Position numbers and translations under genes: made by a program | The notes under the pieces: model-generated | Seen by the model: only the letters and a program-made list of their open reading frames with translations | Database searches by the model: none | Told to the model about the DNA's origin: nothing | Source: JBKQHQ01 sp052148715 | GTDB taxonomy: Bacteria; Pseudomonadota; Alphaproteobacteria; Rhizobiales; Xanthobacteraceae | Assembly (NCBI GenBank): GCA_052148715.1 | Contig: JBKQHQ010000246.1 | Span: 1 to 64,000, forward strand | Length of the DNA stretch: 64,000 nt | Direction of reading: 5' to 3' | Shown: piece after piece, positions 55,311 through 63,725 of the stretch | Layout: each line of letters begins with the position of its first letter | Position numbering within the stretch: position 1 is the stretch's first letter

Positions 55311-56314
55311 TCGAAGCGTCGGTAGTGATCTGCTCTCATAACCCTCGTCAGGATTATCTTGGAAGAGCACTCAAAGCTTTGAGTCACCAAACGTTACCCG
55401 TCAGCCAATGGGAACTCATACTCGTTGACAACGCCTCCGGCAGCCCCTTGGAGAGGGCATGGGACATCACTTGGCATCCGCAAGGCGGTCACATTCGTGA
55501 AGAACAAATTGGGCTGACCTATGCTCGACTGGCAGGCATTAGGCAGTCCCGAGGCGGGCTCATCATATTCGTCGACGACGATAATGTGCTTGATCCAAGC
55601 TACGTGGAGAGTGCGTGCTCCATCGCCAAGAGATTTCCGCAAATTGGGGCTTTCGGGGGTAGCTTGGTCGGCGAATTCGAGACGCCGATTCCGGAATGGA
55701 CGCAGCCGTACCTGGAGGGTCTTTGCATTAGGCAAATCGCACGCGAGCGCTGGGCCAATGATTATTCCTGGTCCGACGCCGTGCCGTATGGCGCGGGCAT
55801 GTGCGTTCGCAGAGCTGTGGCGCACCGGTATTGCCAAGAGCTTGAAACGGCGGACTTGCGTAGGAAACTGGGCCGATCGGGAGCGAGGCTTAACTCCGCT
55901 GAGGATTTGGATTTGGCCTGGACTGCGATCGACCTCGGACTAGGAACGGGCCGTTTTCCCGAACTGAAGGTCGTTCATCTTATCCCGACTGAACGTCTAA
56001 CGGAGGAATATATCGTTCGCTTGTATGCCGGATTTGCGTACTCCAACACTATACTCCTGGGCGCTCGTGGACTGGGGAGTGCAGAGCCTCGGACGGAGTG
56101 GCGCAGTGCGCTTCGGCATTGGTTCGCGACCGTTAGATTGCGCGGCATAGCTCGTCGGGTTTATTTTGCCTCACGAGCGGCCAGAAAAGAAGCTTGGCGA
56201 GCACTTGCCGAAGGCGGCATGAGCGTCGAGGTCGGGGCGAGATATAGGCGAGGCCCAAGAACCTCCGCCTCGGCGCCGAAGCTACGTGGCGGGCAGATAG
56301 TGGAGGAACGTTGA
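55307..56314 (+). CDS. GT2-family glycosyltransferase
   Basis: A 335-residue GT-A fold enzyme from GTG 55307. The nucleotide-binding start SVVICSHNPRQDYLGRAL, the FVDDDNVLDPSYVE metal motif (DDD in place of DxD) and SAEDLDLAWTAIDLGLGTGRF near residue 205 are visible. The acceptor-side segment YSWSDAVPYGAGMCVRRAVA is characteristic of the subgroup. A broken copy lies directly downstream. Confidence 0.88.
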   Translation: MIEASVVICSHNPRQDYLGRALKALSHQTLPVSQWELILVDNASGSPLERAWDITWHPQGGHIREEQIGLTYARLAGIRQSRGGLIIFVDDDNVLDPSYVESACSIAKRFPQIGAFGGSLVGEFETPIPEWTQPYLEGLCIRQIARERWANDYSWSDAVPYGAGMCVRRAVAHRYCQELETADLRRKLGRSGARLNSAEDLDLAWTAIDLGLGTGRFPELKVVHLIPTERLTEEYIVRLYAGFAYSNTILLGARGLGSAEPRTEWRSALRHWFATVRLRGIARRVYFASRAARKEAWRALAEGGMSVEVGARYRRGPRTSASAPKLRGGQIVEER

Positions 56315-56483
56315 AGAGCAGAGCTACGGGCCGCGGTCTGGTTCAGTTTGGTGTCGAAGCTTATTCAGAGAGCGCATCAGACGATGCTTACTCGTGCTTG
56401 AGACGGTAAAGTCGGGCGGCTGAATTGCAGGCTTGACCGCCTCCGCCATTTTTCAACAGAAGCCGGTGTATCGCGATCATTCC

Positions 56484-56944
56484 ATGCTTGAAGGTTCGGT
56501 AATCATCTGCTCTTATAACGCTCGTAGGGATTATTTTCACAAAGTGCTCTGGGCGCTGGACAACGAAACTTTGCCGAGAAGCATTGGGAGCTTCTAGTGA
56601 TGCTTCAGAGAAACGATTGGAGACGGAATGGGGTACCGGCCGGCGCCCGCAAGCTCGGCATATTCGGGAAGAGGGGCCTGTCAAGACCCACGTGCTCTTG
56701 ACGGGCATTAGACAAGCCCGGGACTACTCCTGGTTCGATGCGTTCATTACGGAGCGGGAGTGTGCATTCGCAGGATCGTCGCCAAGCGTTAATGCGCGGA
56801 CGTGCAAAATGGCCTCTTGCGACGGAGCCTCGGCCCGATCGGAACGCGGCTCTCAAGTGCCAAGGACTTGGATCTGGCCTGGACGGCGATCGACGTCGGG
56901 GCTTGTGGCACCGGCCGTTTACGGCGGTTGCGTGGGAGCGGCGC
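56484..56944 (+). pseudogene. Decayed tandem copy of the upstream GT2 glycosyltransferase
   Basis: From ATG 56484 the frame reads MLEGSVIICSYNARRDYFHK, matching the start of the gene at 55307, and stops at about 56597. Further pieces match in order but in shifting frames: HIREEGPVK and GIRQAR near 56660, DYSWFDAF near 56725, and LDLAWTAIDVG near 56873. Large parts between them are deleted. It cannot encode a working enzyme. Confidence 0.8.
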
Positions 56945-57751
56945 GTGCAAATTAAAGCCATGATTCAGAAGAGTCTGAGTTGTCTTGGATACAAACTAGC
57001 TCGAATAGACGCAGCACAATCGCGCTTTATTCCAAGGCGAGCGCATTTTGACGGTGGCGCGGTTCAGTTCGACTACTGGATTACCAAACCCATTTATGAG
57101 GAGTGGTACGATTCAAGAGGATGGGCTGAGAGCGCCGAGTTCGAGCAACTTTCCAAGCTTACAAAAGCTGGGGACTATGTTCTTGAACTTGGATGCAATA
57201 TTGGTTTCACGACAATGATATTGTCTCGTCTAGTTGGGGAACGCGGTAGGGTGGTCGGCGTCGACATGAATCCTCGGAATATAATCGTTGCGCAAAGCAA
57301 CGTGTTCCTTAACAAGGCCGTTAATGTCCACCTCGTGCATGCGGCGGTCGGAGCGTCAATCGGCGAGATTGGATTCGCAGACGAAGAGAACGGCTATGTG
57401 TCCGAGGAGTCGCCGGCAAAGGTGCAAATGACAACGTGTGATCAGCTTGACAAGGAATGGGGGCCTTTCAACATAGTGAAAATTGACGTTGAGGGCTACG
57501 AAGGTGCCGTCTTAACAGGAGCCGAGAGGCTCCTTGCCCGAACGCCAAAGATAGCAATTGAACTGCATGGTCAGCAGTTGGTGCGGTACGGTGCGACGGT
57601 TGAGGGCATCATGCAGCTTTTGGACGGGCGACGATATGCAGGTAAAATGTTCACCCGACCCAATTTTAACCTACTCAAAGATTTTGAGCCGGAACAAATC
57701 GATGATGATCTAATCACAAATGTATTTCTCGAGCCGAAGCGTGCTTCGTAG
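56945..57751 (+). CDS. FkbM-family methyltransferase
   Basis: About 268 residues. GTG 56945 has GGGAG seven bases upstream; ATG 56960 is an alternative without a site. SAM-binding motif I is VLELGCNIGFTTMILSRLVG, followed by VDMNPRNIIVAQSNVF and the FkbM signature IVKIDVEGYEGAVLTGAERL. It ends with IAIELHGQQLVRYG and a helical tail. It is likely an O-methyltransferase of a glycan sugar. Its base composition is slightly more AT-rich than its neighbours. Confidence 0.87.
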   Translation: MQIKAMIQKSLSCLGYKLARIDAAQSRFIPRRAHFDGGAVQFDYWITKPIYEEWYDSRGWAESAEFEQLSKLTKAGDYVLELGCNIGFTTMILSRLVGERGRVVGVDMNPRNIIVAQSNVFLNKAVNVHLVHAAVGASIGEIGFADEENGYVSEESPAKVQMTTCDQLDKEWGPFNIVKIDVEGYEGAVLTGAERLLARTPKIAIELHGQQLVRYGATVEGIMQLLDGRRYAGKMFTRPNFNLLKDFEPEQIDDDLITNVFLEPKRAS

Positions 57752-57780
57752 ACGATAGCTCTATTTCTGGGTGCCATCAG

Positions 57781-57804
57781 TTCGACCCTTCGACCCTTCG
57801 ACCC
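57781..57804. repeat. Triplicated 8-base repeat
   Basis: TTCGACCC occurs three times in tandem just after the FkbM gene. It is a simple slippage-prone run with no known role. Confidence 0.8.
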
Positions 57805-57849
57805 TTCACGGGACTAAACGTTGAATCGTGCGTCGCTCGGCTGGCCTAG

Positions 57850-57957
57850 TGGCCGGAGCTCATAGGGTGTTGCGGTTTGCATGAGCTGCCGGTGTCGCCA
57901 GGACGCAAAACGGGATCGCCGCGAACGATCGAAAACGACAACGCGCCGCGGTCATGA
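57850..57957 (+). pseudogene. N-terminal remnant of a GT2 glycosyltransferase like that at 61604
   Basis: The frame from 57868 reads CCGLHELPVSPGRKTG and ends in a stop at 57955, paralleling CCRLHELPAPPAGKTG at the start of the gene at 61604. The upstream bases (GGAGCTCAT) also match. About 30 codons survive, so a duplication once placed a copy of that gene here. Confidence 0.65.
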
Positions 57958-58103
57958 CGGGTCGCGTTGGCTGAGAATCAGCGCCGGCGATCGATTTGCG
58001 AAAGCGCGCGGCCGCGCTCGGCGATCGCGGCGTCACGCTGCGCGCGCCGCCGCGTAAAGAGGAAGCGGAATTTTCGGATGGCGTTAATCCGAAGGCTGAA
58101 TTC

Positions 58104-58775
58104 ATGATCGACACCGTCGTGACCGTCGAAAACGTGTCGAAGCATTATTTGGTTGGACATCAATCGGCGCACCGCGAGCGTTATGTAACGCTCCGTGATA
58201 TTGTCGGACGCGAGGTACGCAATTTCACACGTAAGGCCTTGGACGTGGCTCGCGGACAGCAGATCGTCCAGGGCGACGAGATCGAGGAGTTCTGGGCGCT
58301 TAAAGACATAAGCTTCGAAGTCAAGCGCGGCAAGGTTGTGGGTATCATCGGCCGCAACGGTGCAGGCAAGAGCACGCTGCTTAAGATACTTAGCCGAATA
58401 ACGGAGCCGAGCACGGGCCGGGCGCGCATTCGAGGGCGCGTAGCCAGTTTGCTTGAAGTGGGCACCGGTTTTCACTCCGAGCTAACTGGTCGCGAGAACA
58501 TTTTCCCAAATGGTGCAATCCTCAGCATGACGCGCGTGGAAGTAAGACGCAAGTTCGATGAGATTGTGGCGTTTGCCGAGGTTGAAAAGTTTCTTGACAT
58601 GCCGGTGAAGCGCTATTCGTCGGGTATGTATGTGCGCTTAGCCTTCGCGGTAGCCGCAAATCTGGAGCCCGAGATTTTGATTGTCGACGAGGTCTTGGCG
58701 GTCGGTGGCGCCCAATTTCAGAATAAGTGTCCCGGCAAAATGCAATCTGCGGCCGCGCACGAAGGACGTACATGA
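58104..58775 (+). CDS. Truncated ABC polysaccharide exporter ATPase (Wzt-like)
   Basis: About 223 residues from ATG 58104. The ABC ATPase core is clear: an early FWALKDISFEVKRG, Walker A GRNGAGKST, GVGTGFHSELTGREN-type Q-loop region (here LLEVGTGFHSELTGRENIF), signature YSSGMYVRLAFAVA and Walker B ILIVDEVLAVG. The frame stops right after GRT, where intact relatives continue with TVLFVSHN. The H-loop His, needed for ATP hydrolysis, and any C-terminal glycan-binding domain are therefore missing. Also, Gly replaces the usual Asp in LAVGDxxF. It is probably inactive. Confidence 0.8.
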   Translation: MIDTVVTVENVSKHYLVGHQSAHRERYVTLRDIVGREVRNFTRKALDVARGQQIVQGDEIEEFWALKDISFEVKRGKVVGIIGRNGAGKSTLLKILSRITEPSTGRARIRGRVASLLEVGTGFHSELTGRENIFPNGAILSMTRVEVRRKFDEIVAFAEVEKFLDMPVKRYSSGMYVRLAFAVAANLEPEILIVDEVLAVGGAQFQNKCPGKMQSAAAHEGRT

Positions 58776-59000
58776 TGATCTTAGGCACTGAGGCCCTCAG
58801 TAAAAATCAGCCCCGCGAAAGGACGGCGAACCAGATCTCTTCTCGTGCTCCGGCAAGTAAGCCAATGGCTGCACAAACGGGCCAGGCCAGAACAAGTAAT
58901 AAACGAATTAATTCCTTCAAACTAACTACCAGAAGCACCGATTGACGAATGTGCCTGGAGATGCGGTGCTCTGGTGCGGTAGCCGGTTCGGCGGAGTGAT
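58776..59000. other. Spacer after the truncated ATPase, with an inverted repeat
   Basis: A 7-bp inverted repeat ACTGAGG/CCTCAGT (58787-58801) lies 11 bases past the premature stop and is followed by five A residues. The missing part of the ATPase is not found in any frame here. A hydrophobic frame runs on the minus strand (LLLVLAWPVCAAIGLLAG), possibly a fragment of an unrelated membrane protein. Confidence 0.4.
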
Positions 59001-60272
59001 ATGTATCGGGCAGTAAATGCGGTAAAGGCAGGCCTGCTGAAGCTGGATCTTCGCGGCAGGCTTGACCGCGCTGGCATCGAGCGTTGGTTGGCGCCGCTCC
59101 GAACGCTGCGCCAAACGTGCGGCTGGCGGCCGGCACGCACCTTGCTCGGTCGGGCGCGCCGTATCCTTGTTATTCGTCCCGATGAAATCGGCGATGTGAT
59201 CCTGACAAGCCCGTTTCTGCGCGAGTTGCGCCGCGCTGCGCCGCGAGCGTACATCACGCTGCTGGTGAAGGCGGAGTGTCGGGAGCTGGTCGAACATTGC
59301 CAATATGTAGACGCGGTTCATGGGCTCAATTTCGGCGGCGGCGGCGGCGGCGCCAGGCAACGCATGCGCTTGTGTTTAGCTGCCTGCCGGCTGCGGTGGA
59401 GCCGGTTACCCTGGCGCGGCTACGATCTCGTGTTGCTTCCGCGCCGGGACGTGGATTGGTACAACTCGGAGCTTATTGGCCACCTGCTCGCCGGGCGCGG
59501 GGCGCTTGTGGTGCAGCGGGAGACGATCGTCAAACGCTCTCGCCCTGTGCCGCCAGAACCGCGGGTTGTTTTCGAGACGCATTTCTGTGCGCAAATTGAA
59601 CATGAAGTACTCCATCCCCTGCGGTTCCTTCGTTGGTGCGGAGCGGCGGATGCCACCGATCCCAGCCTCGAATTGTGGCTCACCGAGGCCGATCGTGCCT
59701 TTGCGGACGCTTGGCTTCGCCAGCATCTGAAGCGGCGGGCGCCACTGATCGTCTTGCACCCGTCGGGCGGTCGCTCGTGGCTGAAGCAGTGGCCGGCCGC
59801 AAACTTCCGGGCGTTGCTAAACCAACTGAAGGCGGAATTCTCTTGCGAGTTTTTGATAGTTGGTGGCGAGGGTGAAGGCTGGATCACCGATGAGTTCGCA
59901 AGCGAGGCGTGCGAACGCGTCGTGGTGGCGGTGGGTCAGTTCACGCTGCGCCGCCTTTCCGCCGTGCTGATGCAGGCCGCTCTTTTCGTGGGCGGCGATT
60001 CCGGGCCGATGCATCTCGCCGCGGCAGCCGGAACGCCCGTGATTGCCGTTTTTGGTCCGACCAGCCAGCTGCGTTTTCGACCGTGGGGCGGGGATTGCCG
60101 GGTCGTCTCCCAGCGGTACGCCTGCTCACCGGACGTGCTGGGTACTTTCGAAGATCGCTGCTCAACGTGTCTTTATCCGGAACCGCGTTGCCTGACGGAA
60201 TTGTCCGTTACCTCGGTTCTGGCCGAGGCGCGCGCCATTCTGCTCCAAGCACCGTCTTTAGCGGCGCAATAG
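59001..60272 (+). CDS. GT9-family (heptosyltransferase-like) glycosyltransferase
   Basis: A 423-residue GT-B enzyme. The N-terminal domain has ILVIRPDEIGDVILTSPFLR, the heptosyltransferase hallmark. The C-terminal domain has LIVLHPSGGRSWLKQWP, then LFVGGDSGPMHLAAAAGTPV and AVFGPTSQLRFRPWG. A run of six glycines (near residue 113) is encoded by GGC repeats and could vary in length. Four cysteines near the end (CSPDVLGTFEDRCSTCLYPE and RC) may bind metal. It would add heptose or another sugar to a cell-surface glycan. Confidence 0.9.
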   Translation: MYRAVNAVKAGLLKLDLRGRLDRAGIERWLAPLRTLRQTCGWRPARTLLGRARRILVIRPDEIGDVILTSPFLRELRRAAPRAYITLLVKAECRELVEHCQYVDAVHGLNFGGGGGGARQRMRLCLAACRLRWSRLPWRGYDLVLLPRRDVDWYNSELIGHLLAGRGALVVQRETIVKRSRPVPPEPRVVFETHFCAQIEHEVLHPLRFLRWCGAADATDPSLELWLTEADRAFADAWLRQHLKRRAPLIVLHPSGGRSWLKQWPAANFRALLNQLKAEFSCEFLIVGGEGEGWITDEFASEACERVVVAVGQFTLRRLSAVLMQAALFVGGDSGPMHLAAAAGTPVIAVFGPTSQLRFRPWGGDCRVVSQRYACSPDVLGTFEDRCSTCLYPEPRCLTELSVTSVLAEARAILLQAPSLAAQ

Positions 60273-60382
60273 TGCGCGGCGGCACGCTAGGTTATCGGAT
60301 CCCTCTGGCCCCTCGGTTGGGTCGCCCGCGCAAGCGGATTTCGGCACTCCGTTCAGAGAGGTGGCAGAAGAGAAATGACAGG

Positions 60383-61531
60383 ATGCGTCTGGGACTACTC
60401 ACTACTCTTGCGACGAACATCGGTGACGACTTCATTCGTGACGGGCTTCTTCACGTTGTCCGTGAATTGCTGCCGGAGTGTGGCCTTGAATATGTGGCGG
60501 TCTGCAAGCATGAGCCGCACAGCGTTTATCCGCTTTGGCATCCGCTCCGGGCTGTAGGCAATAATAGTTTTTGTCATCGAACAATACCGGGGCGGGTCCG
60601 CGGCCTGGCCGAAGATGTGTTGCCGTCGTTCGGATTCAGCCGTTTCGATGCTTGTGACCTCATCCTACAATGCGGGACGCCGGTCATCTGGGACGGTTGT
60701 CGCAATAGCGAATGGGGGCGTTTGATATGGCATGACGTACTTGCGCGACTGGGCGGGAGCGGGAAGCCCATTCTGAACGTCGGCGGTGGCTCATGCTATC
60801 CTTGGACTAGGCAGCCGACGACCCTGGTCGGCAATGCTGATGAGCCTTTTGCTCGACTTATGCTCGACGCATGCCAGCTTACGACGGTCCGTGACAGGCT
60901 TGCCCGAGACATGTTCGCGTCGCTCGGGTACCAGGCACAGCATTTTTGTTGCCCCGCCATGCTTGTCGGGAAGACTTTGGTTGATCCCGCACGACCGTCT
61001 CGCAAGGTGGCGATTAATTACATGCATGGCGGCGGTCACTACGGTTACGGCCAGGAGATCGATGCAGGGGCGTGGGAGAATACCTTGCGCCAGATGATTG
61101 CAAAGATACAAACGGTCGGCTGGCAGCCTATCTTCCTTGCGCATAACGAGGCCGAGTTGAAACTTGCTGCGCAAACGTGGCCGGAGCTGCCGCGTTCGCA
61201 TCCAGCTAGTCAGCGTGAATATTTCAATCTCATACGGGACGCTGCTTTTGGCATATTCAACCGGATGCATGCCGCCGTGGCGGCTGCGGGTCTTGGTATT
61301 CCTTCCGTTTCAATTGGGACGGACACCCGGAACTTAATGGTCGAAACTTTGGGTTTGCCGGTATTCTACGTTAAGGAGGCGACCGTCGACAATATTTCGG
61401 CGGCGGTCGATTCCCTGCTGCTTAATCGCGATCGTGAGTCGGAACGGTTGCTTGCCTTGCGTGATGTCACGCGGGAGAACTATAAGAAATGCCTGCGGCC
61501 GTTCCTTGCACCTTTTGGAAGAAGCACTTGA
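60383..61531 (+). CDS. Polysaccharide pyruvyltransferase-family protein
   Basis: About 382 residues from ATG 60383; upstream codons in the frame overlap the GT9 gene and are not family-like. The start GLLTTLATNIGDDFIRDGLL is the family's nucleotide-loop region. PILNVGGGSCYPW, TTVRDRLARDMFASLG and YFNLIRDAAFGIFNRMHAAV follow, with SRMHA-type residues (here NRMHA) at the expected active-site position. The family adds ketal-linked pyruvate from PEP to sugars. Some members have other roles, so the reaction is tentative. Confidence 0.78.
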   Translation: MRLGLLTTLATNIGDDFIRDGLLHVVRELLPECGLEYVAVCKHEPHSVYPLWHPLRAVGNNSFCHRTIPGRVRGLAEDVLPSFGFSRFDACDLILQCGTPVIWDGCRNSEWGRLIWHDVLARLGGSGKPILNVGGGSCYPWTRQPTTLVGNADEPFARLMLDACQLTTVRDRLARDMFASLGYQAQHFCCPAMLVGKTLVDPARPSRKVAINYMHGGGHYGYGQEIDAGAWENTLRQMIAKIQTVGWQPIFLAHNEAELKLAAQTWPELPRSHPASQREYFNLIRDAAFGIFNRMHAAVAAAGLGIPSVSIGTDTRNLMVETLGLPVFYVKEATVDNISAAVDSLLLNRDRESERLLALRDVTRENYKKCLRPFLAPFGRST

Positions 61532-61603
61532 TCGCCGGAAGTAGAGCCGACGTTTGATGATGAGCGACTTTCGCGACTCGGGCCGGCCTATAGGGTGGAG
61601 CTC

Positions 61604-62557
61604 ATGACGTGTTGCCGCTTGCACGAACTGCCAGCGCCGCCCGCAGGTAAGACAGGATGGCCTTGGACAATCGAGAGCAAAGGGGCGTCCCCGGTCATGA
61701 CCAATGGGCTGCCGTGGCCGAAAATCAGCATTGTAACGCCGAGCTACAATCAGGGTCCGTTCATCGAGGAAACAATCCGGTCGGTCCTTCTGCAGGGCTA
61801 TCCGAATTTGGAGTACATTATCTTCGATGGCGGTAGCAAAGATGAGACGGTCGAGATCATTCGGAGGTACGATCGGTGGATTTCGTCCTGGACGAGCAAG
61901 CCCGATCGCGGTCAGGTCGATGCCTTGAACCGGGCGCTGCCGCAAACCACCGGCATTGTGATGAATTGGCTAAACTCGGACGATTTGTTGCTACCCGGAG
62001 CGCTTGTCGCAATCGCTGAGCTGTTCAGTTTGAACCCCGGCATCGATATGGTGTCCGGAGCGCGGCTGCAACGTTCCGCGCGGACGGGCACTGAGGTTGC
62101 CTGGGTACCCTGGCTGGACAAGTGGCCGCTGATTTCGGTCGGCTTTCCGCTTTTCCCGCAGGAGGCCACCTTTTTTTCCCGGAGGGTCTGGAGCGCCATT
62201 GGAAGCTTCGACGAGGGGCTGGACTACGCGTTTGACGGGGCGTTTTTTTCCATGGCTACCGCGCGTGCGGAGATGATCGTGCTGACCGCGACGCCGCTTG
62301 GGGTAATGAACGCCTATCTCGAGCAAAAGTCGCTTCGAAAGGATGAAACGATGAAGCGAAACCAGGAAACGCTCCACGAATTGGTCGTTTCTAGATTGGC
62401 ATGGTTTCACAAGCCGCTGGTACGGTTGTGCTATACGCGTTTTCGGATATATGGTGAGGCCCTTCTGCGATGTGCCGTATATCGCCGAGCGAAGTCGAAA
62501 TTCCGGATTGGTGAATATGACTGGCGCGAGGACAAATGGGTTTTGGTTCCGCTTTAG
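61604..62557 (+). CDS. GT2-family glycosyltransferase
   Basis: About 317 residues from ATG 61604 (GTG 61595 also possible). The GT-A domain begins KISIVTPSYNQGPFIEETIR, with IIFDGGSKDETVEIIRRY and the metal motif MNWLNSDDLLLPGALVAIAE. The acceptor side has FPQEATFFSRRVWSAIG. This is the WcaA-like subgroup with a glycine-rich DGGS in place of DDGS. A 30-codon fragment of a relative is found at 57850. Confidence 0.9.
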   Translation: MTCCRLHELPAPPAGKTGWPWTIESKGASPVMTNGLPWPKISIVTPSYNQGPFIEETIRSVLLQGYPNLEYIIFDGGSKDETVEIIRRYDRWISSWTSKPDRGQVDALNRALPQTTGIVMNWLNSDDLLLPGALVAIAELFSLNPGIDMVSGARLQRSARTGTEVAWVPWLDKWPLISVGFPLFPQEATFFSRRVWSAIGSFDEGLDYAFDGAFFSMATARAEMIVLTATPLGVMNAYLEQKSLRKDETMKRNQETLHELVVSRLAWFHKPLVRLCYTRFRIYGEALLRCAVYRRAKSKFRIGEYDWREDKWVLVPL

Positions 62558-62696
62558 TCTGGTCGAGCGTGAAATGAATGTGGAGTTCTCTCCCGCTCGA
62601 GCCGCTTCGCTGCTTTAGTCAGCCGCGCGATTGAGGCCGGTGCTGCTGCGATGTCTTTGACCCATGCATGCCCGCTGAAGCCGTTATAGTGCCGCG

Positions 62697-63704
62697 ATGC
62701 TGGTGAGCGTTGTCATTCCGGCGTTCAATGCGCAGGAGTGGCTACCGGAGACCCTTGGAAGCGTTCTCAAGCAGACCTACAAGGATCTAGAGATCGTCGT
62801 GATCGATGATGGATCAAGCGACGGTACGGCGCAGGTTGCCGAGGCGGTCTTGCGGAGCGGCGAGGTTCCGTATCGGATCACGCGTCAAGCCAATATGGGC
62901 GTGAGCGCGGCGCGGAACCGCGGCTGGCGGAGCGCGCGAGGGCAGTGGGTTCAGTTCCTTGACGCCGATGATCTGCTCCACCCTCGAAAGATCGAGCTGC
63001 AGATGGCACTGAGCGAGGCGCAGGGGGCCGCTGACGTGATTTACTCGGATTGGCAGAAGCTGGTTCGCAAGGCGGCTACTTGGCAAGGTGAAGGCCAGGT
63101 TAGAGCACCCAACATCGGCAAACATGCCTTAGCCGATATTCTTCTGGATGCGAATTTCCAGCAACTTGGAAGCCAGCTATTCAGGGTAAGGGTGTTGGAG
63201 GGCATCGGGGGGTTCGACGAGGCGCATGACCTTGTTGAAGATGTTGAGCTGTGCATAAAGATAGCGCTGGCCGACGGCGTGTTCGTAAAGGCGCGGTCAA
63301 GCGGACCGGTTTTTTGGTATCGCGATCGGCCTGGATCCCTCTCCAAGTCCAACCAACGGCAATTTGTCGAGGCGTGCATCAGAAATGCAAAGCTCGTGGA
63401 GCGGCATGTTCGGACGAGCGGAAGCGGCGATGCCAAGACCATCGACGCTATCGTCGACGTATACTACGGCGGCACCAGATATTTTGCCGATCACGATTGG
63501 AACCGGTTCGAGGAGATCGTGTGCGATATCGAAGCGCTTCGACCAGGGTTCGTGCCGAAGGCGCCTGCGCGGCTGAAAATGCTCAGCCGCATAGCCGGCT
63601 ATCGAGGGGCGGAGCGGCTGGCGGTCCTGTACCGAAGGAGCAAGAGTCTAGCGGGGAACTTGCGGCGGGATAGATCGAGCAAGGCCGGTGGATATTTGGG
63701 ATAG
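62697..63704 (+). CDS. GT2-family glycosyltransferase
   Basis: A 335-residue GT-A enzyme from ATG 62697. The N-terminal domain is canonical: VSVVIPAFNAQEWLPETLGS, IVVIDDGSSDGTAQVAEAV, GVSAARNRGWRSARGQWVQF, and the metal motif LDADDLLHPRKIE. The acceptor region has LGSQLFRVRVLEGIGGFDEA and DVELCIKIALAD. The last 60 residues are basic and may touch the membrane. Confidence 0.92.
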   Translation: MLVSVVIPAFNAQEWLPETLGSVLKQTYKDLEIVVIDDGSSDGTAQVAEAVLRSGEVPYRITRQANMGVSAARNRGWRSARGQWVQFLDADDLLHPRKIELQMALSEAQGAADVIYSDWQKLVRKAATWQGEGQVRAPNIGKHALADILLDANFQQLGSQLFRVRVLEGIGGFDEAHDLVEDVELCIKIALADGVFVKARSSGPVFWYRDRPGSLSKSNQRQFVEACIRNAKLVERHVRTSGSGDAKTIDAIVDVYYGGTRYFADHDWNRFEEIVCDIEALRPGFVPKAPARLKMLSRIAGYRGAERLAVLYRRSKSLAGNLRRDRSSKAGGYLG

Positions 63705-63725
63705 CCCTGAGCGGCTGCCTGCCGG

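Noticed and set aside
58807..59136. Leftward 109-codon frame after the truncated ATPase
   Set aside because: Only its last 45 residues look hydrophobic and protein-like; the rest is antisense to the GT9 gene, so at most it holds a small fragment.
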